From contig NZ_JAAQRO010000022.1 in assembly GCF_012070565.1 (NCBI RefSeq), positions 124,001-188,000 of the forward strand: a stretch of 64,000 nt of DNA, in the 5' to 3' direction. The position numbers and the translations under genes are program-made. Below, piece by piece: positions 56,414 to 64,000 of the stretch (positions are counted from its first letter, which is position 1; each line of letters opens with the position of its first letter). The notes beneath the pieces are model-generated. The model saw only the letters and a list, made by a program, of their open reading frames with translations, did no database searches and was not told where the DNA came from. This DNA comes from Anaerosporobacter faecicola (GTDB lineage: Bacteria; Bacillota; Clostridia; Lachnospirales; Lachnospiraceae).

Positions 56414-57022
56414 CTACAGATTTAATTGTTGAAAATCAATGATACGATTACATATTTGTTTCGCTAATGCTTCATTATGTGTAACCATCATCATTCCCAT
56501 CTGGCGTTTTTCAATCTGTTGCAGCATCAATTGCCAGATCTGTGCCTGGGTAATCACATCTAACATAGTGGTCATCTCGTCAGCAATCAGGAATTTTGTT
56601 TCTGGTCCCATTGCCCGTGCAATGCAAAACCGCTGTAATTCTCCACCTGACAGTTCAATCGGATATCGATCCATCCATGCAGGTTCAATTCCCATCTCCT
56701 CTAAGAAGACGGGGTCGGGCTGCCATGCCTCTGTTAAAGTTCTCCCTAATTTCCATCTTGGATTAATGGCTTTCTCGGGGTGTTGGTAAATTAATTGAAT
56801 GGGGCAATATCCCTTTTTCGGCAAAGGTTTTCCCTCCCATAACACCATTCCTTTTTGTGGCTTAATGTAGCCCGCTAAAATCTGGGATAGTGTACTCTTT
56901 CCACAACCGGAAGGTCCAACAAGAGCAACTCTCTCTCCTCGGTCAATTGACAACGTAACATCATCTATAATTCTTCGTTCTTTCTTATATCCAAATGTTA
57001 GATTCTGTGCTTCAAGTAGCAT
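56414..57022 (-). CDS. Peptide/nickel-type ABC transporter ATPase (second)
   Basis: 202 residues, shorter than typical OppF-like ATPases because the C-terminal oligopeptide domain is absent. Walker A GPSGCGKST near 41, signature LSGGELQR near 130, Walker B FLIADEMTTMLD and the switch His in MMVTHN are present. I choose the ATG ending at 57022; the frame runs far upstream inside the previous gene and does not look coding there. It overlaps the preceding ATPase by 11 bases, so the two are translationally coupled. Confidence 0.88.
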   Translation of the reverse strand: MLLEAQNLTFGYKKERRIIDDVTLSIDRGERVALVGPSGCGKSTLSQILAGYIKPQKGMVLWEGKPLPKKGYCPIQLIYQHPEKAINPRWKLGRTLTEAWQPDPVFLEEMGIEPAWMDRYPIELSGGELQRFCIARAMGPETKFLIADEMTTMLDVITQAQIWQLMLQQIEKRQMGMMMVTHNEALAKQICNRIIDFQQLNL

Positions 57023-57932
57023 GATTACAGCACACCTCCCCTCCACGAATCTGTCTAACGGGTATCGTTGTCTCACAAGCTTCTGTGCGATAAGGACATC
57101 TTGGTGCAAACAGACAGCCTGAAGGCAGATTACCTGCGTAAGGTTGTGTCCCAGGTATTGGTTTACAACCATTTTGAGGAAGTGCTTCCCAAAGTGCTTT
57201 GGAATATGGATGGCGCAATGCAGAAGGTCCTTTTCTAAAATCACTGGCTGGAGCCGTTTCTACTGTTGTACCCGCATAGAATACCGCCACCCGATCTGCA
57301 TACGCAAAAGCAAGGTCAATATCATGAGTGATCAAGATGACTCCTCTCCCCTCCTTGGCTAAGTCCCGAAAATGTCCCATGGTTTCTTTCGCCATCTCCG
57401 TACTCAGGCCAGGAGTTGGTTCATCCGCGATCAACAATTTTGCATTAGAAATCATAGCTGTTGCGATCAGTACTCTTCGAGCCATTCCTCCTGATAATTG
57501 AAAAGGATACATCTGTTCCACTTCTTTTCCTAAACCATATCGGGCAAATACTTCTCGTTGTCTGTCTTTTGAACCATTCACACCAACAACTTGTTTTCCA
57601 ACTTTCATTAACGGATCCAAATATCCCACTGATTGGGGTACCAAAGCAATCTCTTTGCCACGTAGCTTCCGTTGTCGTTCTAACGTTAAGGATTCTCCCC
57701 GGTACTTCATTGTTCCTTTTACCGAAGCATGTAATGGAAGAATTCCTAAGATTGCATTTGCAAGTAGGCTTTTCCCGGAACCGGATGCCCCTGCAATTGC
57801 TAGAATCTCCCCCTCATGAACAGTTATATTAAGATCTCGTATCACTTGTAATTCCTTTTGCCGTAATCCTTTGTCGTACATCTGAAAAGATACGGAAAGG
57901 TTCTTTACTTCTAAAATCTCTTTACGTTCCAT
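57012..57932 (-). CDS. Peptide/nickel-type ABC transporter ATPase (first)
   Basis: 306 residues of an OppD/DppD/NikD-like ATPase. Walker A GASGSGKS near 40, signature LSGGMARRV near 140, Walker B LLIADEPTPGLS and switch His in LITHDIDLA are intact. The C-terminal extension has the Cys-containing GCLFAPRCPYRTEACE motif (a possible iron-sulphur or metal site in this family). GGGGGAAG precedes the ATG. It pairs with the short ATPase at 56414. Confidence 0.9.
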   Translation of the reverse strand: MERKEILEVKNLSVSFQMYDKGLRQKELQVIRDLNITVHEGEILAIAGASGSGKSLLANAILGILPLHASVKGTMKYRGESLTLERQRKLRGKEIALVPQSVGYLDPLMKVGKQVVGVNGSKDRQREVFARYGLGKEVEQMYPFQLSGGMARRVLIATAMISNAKLLIADEPTPGLSTEMAKETMGHFRDLAKEGRGVILITHDIDLAFAYADRVAVFYAGTTVETAPASDFRKGPSALRHPYSKALWEALPQNGCKPIPGTQPYAGNLPSGCLFAPRCPYRTEACETTIPVRQIRGGEVCCNHAT

Positions 57933-57941
57933 ATCTTCCCC

Positions 57942-58778
57942 CTATTCCCTTGCACTAGATGGATCCAGCAGACGTCTTACATGCTCTCCCAACTGGTCAA
58001 ACATCATAACTACCATAACAAGCATCATTCCAGGGAAAAATACAAGCCACCACATACCTGTTGCAATATGTTTTAATGCTTCCGATAGAATAATTCCAAT
58101 CGCTGGTGTATCCACGCTTAAACCAAAACCTAAAAAAGTCACCCCTGCCTCATGTAAGATGGCATGAGGAAACAATAAGATCAATCCAATAATAAATTGA
58201 GGGATTACATGAGGTAGAATATGTTGAAACGCAATCTGGATCTTACTTTTCCCAAGTTTTTCTGCTACCTTCACATACTGCATATTCTTAATCTGCAACA
58301 CTTCCCCTCGTATTACTCTTGTAAGGTTTGGCCAGTGTGTCAATGCAATTCCAACAATAACCCCACGCAGCCCTCTTCCCATCATAAAGGAAATGAGCAT
58401 AAGGAGTACCAAATGAGGAATTCCCATACATAGATCAACAAGATAGGATATGATTTTATCTACCAGTCCGCCTATGGTGGCAGAAAGAATTCCTAACACA
58501 AGCGCGACACAAGCACTAAACCCTGCTGCCAGAGTTCCAATTAAGATACTATTGGATAAACCCTTTATGGTACGGGCAAACATATCTCTACCGAGGTAAT
58601 CGGTACCAAACAGATGCTGAATGGAAGGGGTTAATTTCTTCTCATTGTAATCAGGTCCATACTGTTCTGGTGACAGGAACCTCCCAGCAATTACAAGGAG
58701 TAGGAGCAATATACCAATGAGCAGAATGAGATAAATGGTCCGTTTTCTTTGATTTTTTTTTCTTCTTATTCTTCTCAT
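57942..58778 (-). CDS. ABC transporter permease, DppC/NikC type
   Basis: 278 residues with six helices. The N-terminal basic stretch, the LFGTDYLGRDMFARTIKG motif near 55, and the coupling loop around RGEVLQIKNMQYVKVAEKLGKSK near 155 are typical of this family. Its first codon overlaps the stop of the partner permease by 4 bases (ATGA). It forms the channel with the gene at 58775. Confidence 0.9.
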   Translation of the reverse strand: MRRIRRKKNQRKRTIYLILLIGILLLLLVIAGRFLSPEQYGPDYNEKKLTPSIQHLFGTDYLGRDMFARTIKGLSNSILIGTLAAGFSACVALVLGILSATIGGLVDKIISYLVDLCMGIPHLVLLMLISFMMGRGLRGVIVGIALTHWPNLTRVIRGEVLQIKNMQYVKVAEKLGKSKIQIAFQHILPHVIPQFIIGLILLFPHAILHEAGVTFLGFGLSVDTPAIGIILSEALKHIATGMWWLVFFPGMMLVMVVMMFDQLGEHVRRLLDPSSARE

Positions 58779-59758
58779 TGTCCCTCTCCTTTCCGTATCT
58801 GTGGATTTAACACACCATATAATAGATTGGCCATAAAATTTCCCGCAAATACAAATAATACAGAGAACAATGCAACTCCAAGCAATAGCGGAACATCTCC
58901 CTTTAATCCTGCCGTCGTAGCAGCATTGCCAAGGCCAGGATAAGAAAATACCTGCTCTGCTAAGACACTTCCGCCAAACAATTCACTAAAACTTGCAAAT
59001 TGAAGGGTAAGTGCGGGTATTGCGATATTGCGTAAACCATGTCGCTTGATAATTTGGAAGGCAGACTCTCCCCTCGCTTTCGCAAACAGAACATAATCAC
59101 TATGTAACACATCAATTAGTTTCTGTCTGGTATGAAGAGCGATATTGGATATCCCTGTGATACTTAAAGTCAGTGCAGGAAGAATAAGATGATGAATTCG
59201 ATCTAGCACCGTCACTTCACTTGCCGCTTTCCCTACTGGAACGGCAAAACCTACAGGGAACCAGCCTAGTTGCACAGAACATACCGCTAGAAGAAGTAAC
59301 CCGATCCAAAATGCTGGCGTAGAGGACAAGATAAAGCAGAATGTCTTAAGCACACGATCTAATACACTTCCTGCATGTGAACCAGCGACTATTCCAATTA
59401 AGAAGCCAATAATTCCTGACAAGATCCAAGCGGTTATCATTAGGACTGCTGATGTCTGAAACCGTTGTGCTAAAATCTGCGTAACTGGTTTTTGATATGC
59501 AATCGAGATACCCATGTCTCCATGAAGAAGATTTTTCACCCAGGTCACATAACGTTGAACGGGCGGATTATTAAGTCCCCAATATTCTGCAATCACATCT
59601 TTTTGTTCTTGAGAAATATTCGATTCTGAACCTACATATGCTTCAACAGGATCAATAGGTGACGATGTGATCAACATAAAACATACAATGGATACACCAA
59701 TCAAAAGTAAAACCATTCGTAACAAGGTTGTTACTATATACTTCACATATTTGTTCAT
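58775..59758 (-). CDS. ABC transporter permease, DppB/NikB type
   Basis: 327 residues with six helices. It carries the long first extracellular loop after the N-terminal helix (DPVEAYVG), the HGDMGISIAYQKPV motif, and the coupling motif DYVLFAKARGESAFQIIKRHGLRN near 220. It follows the binding-protein gene after 2 bases. Its partner is DppC-like. Together with the two ATPases and the lipoprotein they make a complete importer. Confidence 0.92.
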   Translation of the reverse strand: MNKYVKYIVTTLLRMVLLLIGVSIVCFMLITSSPIDPVEAYVGSESNISQEQKDVIAEYWGLNNPPVQRYVTWVKNLLHGDMGISIAYQKPVTQILAQRFQTSAVLMITAWILSGIIGFLIGIVAGSHAGSVLDRVLKTFCFILSSTPAFWIGLLLLAVCSVQLGWFPVGFAVPVGKAASEVTVLDRIHHLILPALTLSITGISNIALHTRQKLIDVLHSDYVLFAKARGESAFQIIKRHGLRNIAIPALTLQFASFSELFGGSVLAEQVFSYPGLGNAATTAGLKGDVPLLLGVALFSVLFVFAGNFMANLLYGVLNPQIRKGEGQ

Positions 59759-59760
59759 TC

Positions 59761-61416
59761 CTATTTATCTCCTGTAATCATCCATTCATTCATATTTTGT
59801 ATAATAGGAAGACCATGTCCATGTGGATGGATCATCTGTTCTCCAAGATCCAGACCATCTCTTACCAGATACGTATGATCAATATTGACGATCCATATGT
59901 AAGGGAAATCTACATTGGGACCTGTTTTACCGTCATATTGTGCTAACTTCAGATTTTGAATTGCTTCTTCTTCGGTCTTTGCTTCCAATGCCTTCTGTAA
60001 GTACTCATCTACTGTTTCATTGGTATACATAGCTGGATTACTCAAACTAACAAGATTGGGATCTGCATATTCAGAGGAAAATGCATTATACACATCAATA
60101 AAATTATAATCTCCCGTTCCAATACAGGTTGGATTGGTTCTTCCTTCCTCTTTACAGGTAGTCCAATCCTTTGCTTCAGCAATGATATGGATACCTAGCT
60201 GTTCTGCATTTTGTGCCAATGCTACTGCTAGGTTATACCGTTGCAGATCATCCGTACGTCCCGTTATGGTGAATTCACATTTCACACCATCTTTCTCCCG
60301 TATTCCATCTCCATCCGTATCAATCCAACCAGCATCCGCAAGAATCTTGCATGCTTCCTCTACCTGACCATCTTCTAAACCTGGCTCCTCGTTTGCCCAT
60401 GGAAGGTTCTCAAAGCGTACCCAGGCTGGCGTTCCAATTCCATTTAATGCATTGTCAATGATTTCTTGCCTGCTGATCCCTATGTTCAAAGCTTTTCGAA
60501 CAGCAATATCACTAGTTGCATTATTACCTACCACTACTCCTGAAGCATTGGTGCTTTCTGGGATACATGGCAACGAAAAACCTCGATTATCTGATGTTGC
60601 ATAGGTTTCCAAATGCATACCCGCCACCTCTTCATATGCATACTCTGGATTAATCTTCACCACATCTAACATTCCTGATTGTGCATAGGTTAATGCAGTT
60701 TCTTCATCAATATTCAAAAATGTAATCTGTGCAAAATTCCCCTGCTCACCATAATAGTATTCATTGGGCTCAACAATCAATTGCTGTCCAATATCCAACT
60801 GCTTTACTTTGAAAGGACCACTTGCTATTGGATTCTCGGCATAATCCTCCCCATAGGCATGCTCCGCAACAATTCCCTGCAATGCTACCGTTCGTACAAA
60901 TGGAGAATATGGGCGATTTAATTTGAATTGGACCGTATGATCATCAACTGCCTCTATCTCCTCCACCATTGTTAGATCCACACTTGCACCTGTTTCCTTG
61001 GCAGTCCTGTATGTAAATACTACATCATTTGCCGTTACTTGTTCCCCATCTGAAAACTTGATATCCGTTCGTAATGTAAATGTATAGTATAATCCATCGT
61101 CACTTACTGTGTAATCAGAAGCCAGGTCGGGTTCTGTCTCAAGATCCTTATTAAACTTTAACAATGTGGAATAGAATATATTGGTTCCATACATCGTATA
61201 TCCCTTACAAGCATCATAGTCCCCTTCCGTCATATCACCCACAGCAATCACTAATTCCTCCTTTATGGAACCAGTACTTTGTTCCTCTGCTTGTTTATTC
61301 TGTACGGTTGTATCTACTTTCGATGTCTGTGTATTCTTCCCACACCCAAAAAGACTTGTGCTCATCGTGAGTAATACAAGCATAATTAATCCCACTCGTG
61401 TGAATTTCTTTATCAT
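59761..61416 (-). CDS. Solute-binding lipoprotein of peptide/nickel ABC importer
   Basis: 551 residues, SBP_bac_5 family. The signal ends LFGCGKN with lipobox Cys25. The family order is clear: TEPDLASDYTVSDDGLYYTFTLRTDIKFSDGEQVTANDVVFTYR, IASGPFKVKQ, and ALNIGISRQEIIDNALNG. Substrate could be nickel or a metallophore, or peptides; the sequence does not decide. The gene heads the five-gene importer operon (binding protein, two permeases, two ATPases). AGGAGG precedes the ATG, and a large hairpin sits just upstream. Confidence 0.88.
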   Translation of the reverse strand: MIKKFTRVGLIMLVLLTMSTSLFGCGKNTQTSKVDTTVQNKQAEEQSTGSIKEELVIAVGDMTEGDYDACKGYTMYGTNIFYSTLLKFNKDLETEPDLASDYTVSDDGLYYTFTLRTDIKFSDGEQVTANDVVFTYRTAKETGASVDLTMVEEIEAVDDHTVQFKLNRPYSPFVRTVALQGIVAEHAYGEDYAENPIASGPFKVKQLDIGQQLIVEPNEYYYGEQGNFAQITFLNIDEETALTYAQSGMLDVVKINPEYAYEEVAGMHLETYATSDNRGFSLPCIPESTNASGVVVGNNATSDIAVRKALNIGISRQEIIDNALNGIGTPAWVRFENLPWANEEPGLEDGQVEEACKILADAGWIDTDGDGIREKDGVKCEFTITGRTDDLQRYNLAVALAQNAEQLGIHIIAEAKDWTTCKEEGRTNPTCIGTGDYNFIDVYNAFSSEYADPNLVSLSNPAMYTNETVDEYLQKALEAKTEEEAIQNLKLAQYDGKTGPNVDFPYIWIVNIDHTYLVRDGLDLGEQMIHPHGHGLPIIQNMNEWMITGDK

Positions 61417-61438
61417 TTGGCAAATCTCCTCCTACTCA

Positions 61439-61495
61439 ATTCAACTGATCTACGCATTACAACTTTTCTTGTAAACAGGTAGATCAAGATTGAAT
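61439..61495 (-). promoter_or_regulatory. Large hairpin in the leader of the importer operon
   Basis: Outer arms ATTCAACTGATCTAC and GTAGATCAAGATTGAAT (with a bulge) and inner TTACAA/TTGTAA form a stem about 57 bases long. Its base is 7 bases upstream of the AGGAGG site. It may control translation or mRNA stability. Confidence 0.5.
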
Positions 61496-61795
61496 ATTAT
61501 TTGGGTAGGTTATCACACTTTTCCTCAATCCACAACCCAGATAGGGGGTTATAATTAGATATCCTATAGATAAACTATAGTAATTTTCTATTTTTTTTGT
61601 TTCTTCCCCATTACAATACATACCTTCCCGTATTCTATTGTCAAATTTAATAGCAATTGTATAAATATATCAATATTATATAACAATCAATTTTATAAAA
61701 ACTATGATAAACACGCTTTGCGAGTTTATCAAGTAATCGCGGCAGTCGCCAAGGTCTCAAGTAAACTTGGATTTTGGCTCGTTGCTCGCGTAAAT

Positions 61796-61839
61796 AAAAA
61801 AGAAGTCATGTGGATTATCTTCAATCCGTATGACTTCTT
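61796..61839 (-). terminator. Terminator of the decarboxylase beta gene
   Basis: AAGAAGTCAT/ATGACTTCTT (61800-61809, 61830-61839) with inner GGATT/AATCC, followed by TTTTTT on the minus strand. The stretch 61500-61795 holds no gene; it has a GATAAAC/GTTTATC hairpin near 61714. Confidence 0.85.
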
Positions 61840-61860
61840 CTCTATTTAATACTTATATCG

Positions 61861-63060
61861 TTACTGCAAGAATGTAACATATAACGCTGTTAAAATTGCT
61901 GTGGTGATTACTCCACAGATATTTGCTCCTAAAGCATAATCTAGAATGAAGGCGCATTTATTTACCTTATGTACTTCCTTTTGTGCAACTTTTGCCGTTG
62001 ATGGTACACAAGATACACCAGCAATTCCGATTACCGGGTTGAAATTCTTTCCTTTAATCAGGTAAATCACGTACCCACCGATAATTCCACCGATTCCTGA
62101 CAATGCTAAGGCTACCATACCTAGCACTAGTAATTTTAATACAACAGGATTCAAGATTGTACTTGCGTCACATAAAACACCAAGCATTAATCCTAGGAAG
62201 AACGTTGCTATGTATAAGAATCCTTCTTCAATCAACTTAATGTATTTCGTCAATGCGGATTCACGAATTACAATTCCAATGAAGAAACTTAAGAACAGCG
62301 GTGCTGCCACAGGGAATAGTAGGCATAATACCGCGTTGGCAATAACGGCAAATACTAACTTTTCCGTAGATGTAATATTATGTTTTGTTTTTTTACTAAC
62401 AACTACAACTCCACGTAATTCCTTTGGTATGAATAGTTTGATCAGATAAGGATACCCTCCATAAGTCAAACTCAAATACAGATAGGCAACAATGGAGATT
62501 GGTACAAAATATTCTGGTGCCAGTTTCAATGAGGCGAATAATACCATTGGACCATCGGCTCCACCAATAATGGAGGTTGCTGCTGCTGCTCCATCAGAAA
62601 GTCCCATTAACTTTGCAATAGGGAATGTGGCAATGGTCCCAAGTTCTGCAAATAAAGCTAATGTCATACTGATAAATGGATGAGCTAATACATATCCGAT
62701 ATCACACATAATACCGATTCCCATAAAAACTAAACATGCAATCAAACCATTACTAAAAGTAAGGGTATAGATTGGTTGTAAGAAATCGATCTGCATGTAT
62801 TTCATCAGATCATCCGTTGTTGTCAACAATGGGTTAATGATCAGATTCCCGATCTCATTATTCTCCATGAATAGAACACCTGCATTCACCGCTGACATTC
62901 CAAGTCCCATAGGGATCATGATCAATGGTTCTAGTGTTCCTTTCTTTCCTAGATACACTAGTAAAAATCCCAAAAAGATTAGTCCGATACGTAGAGCTAC
63001 AATTGCAGGCTCCTGTTCAAACATCGTGCTAATTCCTTGAAAAGAATCTAAAATATTCAT
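61861..63060 (-). CDS. Sodium-translocating decarboxylase beta subunit
   Basis: 399 residues with about nine to eleven helices. OadB/MmdB/GcdB-type subunits decarboxylate biotin-bound substrate in the membrane and pump Na+. GGADGPMVLFASLKLAP near 170, PIAKLMGLSDGAAAATSIIGG and GVSCVPSTAKVAQKEVHKVN near 345 are family motifs. GGGAGG precedes the ATG. No alpha, gamma or biotin carrier gene is in the window except the small OadG-like gene just upstream, so the substrate (oxaloacetate, methylmalonyl-CoA or glutaconyl-CoA) is undetermined. Confidence 0.9.
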   Translation of the reverse strand: MNILDSFQGISTMFEQEPAIVALRIGLIFLGFLLVYLGKKGTLEPLIMIPMGLGMSAVNAGVLFMENNEIGNLIINPLLTTTDDLMKYMQIDFLQPIYTLTFSNGLIACLVFMGIGIMCDIGYVLAHPFISMTLALFAELGTIATFPIAKLMGLSDGAAAATSIIGGADGPMVLFASLKLAPEYFVPISIVAYLYLSLTYGGYPYLIKLFIPKELRGVVVVSKKTKHNITSTEKLVFAVIANAVLCLLFPVAAPLFLSFFIGIVIRESALTKYIKLIEEGFLYIATFFLGLMLGVLCDASTILNPVVLKLLVLGMVALALSGIGGIIGGYVIYLIKGKNFNPVIGIAGVSCVPSTAKVAQKEVHKVNKCAFILDYALGANICGVITTAILTALYVTFLQ

Positions 63061-63132
63061 CTTTTTCCTCCCGTTTTGTTGTATAATATGGAATCGTTAG
63101 TATGATGGTTTCCTATTATACAACCAATCATT

Positions 63133-63279
63133 TTATATATCGTTTTGATTGGAATCATGCTCTTTGTGACCAAATAACCGTATGCAACTTAGCAAGAGCT
63201 TGATCAAAACAGCGATGCCATAGGATATGAGAACTCCCAATCCCATTACTTTTAGTGGAACTGCTATACTTAAAAACAT
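63133..63279 (-). CDS. OadG-like small membrane subunit
   Basis: 48 residues, below usual gene-finding cut-offs. One hydrophobic helix (AVPLKVMGLGVLISYGIAVL, residues 6-25, with further apolar residues) and a polar His/Asn-rich C-terminus. AGGAAGAAG precedes the ATG. It lies 72 bases ahead of the decarboxylase beta subunit on the same strand, where gamma/OadG-like small subunits are found. The name is inferred from size, topology and position. Confidence 0.7.
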   Translation of the reverse strand: MFLSIAVPLKVMGLGVLISYGIAVLIKLLLSCIRLFGHKEHDSNQNDI

Positions 63280-63481
63280 CGTTCTTCTTCCTTTCTAAAT
63301 CATCTATATACAAATACTAACATTTTGTCGATTTTAATCAAATATATTGTGTAAATATACATGATATATAAAACTTATGATAATGGTTTTCATTTAAAGT
63401 CATCTAGAGAACACAACGAATATATTGATTACAAATACTTTAAACTTATGAAAAGAATCCGTATGCAATAGGAGGTTTATT

Positions 63482-64000
63482 ATGGATCTGCATTATCTTG
63501 AAATATTCAATACCGTTGCACAATATGAAAGTTACAAAAAAGCCTCAGATGTCTTACATATCAGCCAACCAGCTCTTTCTATTCAGATCAAACGTTTGGA
63601 AGGACAGATTGGACTAAAGCTTTTTGATAAAATAGGAAATCGGATTTACCTAAATGATAACGGATTATTGCTGCATCAATATACGCAAAAGATTTTTTAT
63701 ATTGTACACGAATTAGAAAATACCATATCAGAAACGAATAAAGTCGTTAATGGAACACTCCTCATAGGCGGAAGTAATACACCAGGTTCCTATATTCTTC
63801 CCGATTTACTTGGCCAATTTAAACAACGTTATCCGAACAGTACGTGTAATCTTCATATCAATAATACGTCTACGATTTCTCAAATGATTGCAGAAGGATC
63901 ACTTGATATTGCTATAAATGGTGGAAACTGTGTTTACAACGACTCCATACATGTAGAAAGAATCTTCAATGATCGTTTAGTTTTGGTAGCTTCTCAAAAA
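63482..64000 (+). CDS. LysR-family regulator, N-terminal part (3' end outside window)
   Basis: 173 residues are visible up to the window edge in an open frame. The LysR winged helix is clear: MDLHYLEIFNTVAQYESYKKAS, then HISQPALSIQIKRLEGQIGLKLFDKIGN. The start of the effector domain (GGSNTPGSYILPDLLGQF) follows. AGGAGG lies 6 bases before the ATG. It is divergent from the decarboxylase genes and probably regulates them or itself. The 200-base gap contains no clear operator that I can support. Confidence 0.9.
   Translation, partial: MDLHYLEIFNTVAQYESYKKASDVLHISQPALSIQIKRLEGQIGLKLFDKIGNRIYLNDNGLLLHQYTQKIFYIVHELENTISETNKVVNGTLLIGGSNTPGSYILPDLLGQFKQRYPNSTCNLHINNTSTISQMIAEGSLDIAINGGNCVYNDSIHVERIFNDRLVLVASQK

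Noticed and set aside
61417-61560. Possible NiCo or other metal riboswitch before the importer
   Set aside because: A strong hairpin is visible, but no conserved riboswitch core that I can match.

Overview
The window is about 64 kb of low-GC Firmicutes chromosome with strong AGGAGG-type ribosome sites and TTGACA/TATAAT promoters. The gene set points to an anaerobic, spore-forming, plant-polysaccharide-using clostridium of the Lachnospiraceae type (Lachnoclostridium/Anaerocolumna-like). It combines spoIIR, a SipL-type spore protein and a CotS-like coat kinase with xylulokinase, a GH36 alpha-galactosidase and a GH94 cellobiose phosphorylase. The genus is inferred from gene content only. Both ends are cut: a xylulokinase lacks its start at the left edge and a LysR regulator lacks its end at the right edge.

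Left third (1-20 kb): sugar metabolism and regulation. Xylulokinase is followed by a convergent YtrA-type GntR/ABC/membrane-protein operon with its promoter and a candidate palindromic operator. Next come an unrecognised protein with a possible nuclease-like motif, the alpha-galactosidase, and a DEAD-box RNA helicase whose roughly 465-nt leader holds a terminator-like hairpin. A LacI regulator is divergent from the cellobiose phosphorylase. Then come an RsiV-like lipoprotein, nicotinate phosphoribosyltransferase, a VanY-type D,D-carboxypeptidase with a tandem-repeat tail, and PlsC.

Middle (20-47 kb): mostly housekeeping. It holds a DUF1934 protein, murI-ddl, spoIIR, ispE with a FadR-type regulator, sipL, a PrcB-like lipoprotein, phosphoglucomutase, a PEGA-domain protein, the coat-kinase-like protein, cca, and proS behind a T-box leader. 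A copper operon (copA-csoR-copZ) carries a perfect CsoR-like operator overlapping the expected transcription start. It ends with an HD-GYP phosphodiesterase, murA, aroK, an OLD-family ATPase/TOPRIM nuclease and a flavin reductase.

Right third (47-64 kb): envelope and transport. It holds a duplicated-domain lipoprotein, a two-component system, a methyltransferase, an AEC transporter, a MacB/FtsX-type ABC exporter, a five-gene peptide/nickel-type ABC importer, and a decarboxylase beta subunit with a 48-residue OadG-like partner next to a divergent LysR gene.

The most unusual structure is a repeated, deeply palindromic element of about 275 bp. There are two nearly full copies in opposite orientation (7301-7575 and 48488-48760) and one end fragment (56128-56212). 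It has 23-bp terminal inverted repeats and a core about 100 bp long that is identical in both large copies. Copy 2 supplies the last codons and stop of the lipoprotein gene. It looks like a non-autonomous, MITE-like mobile element with a folded, possibly functional core. No CRISPR array, rRNA or tRNA gene was seen.
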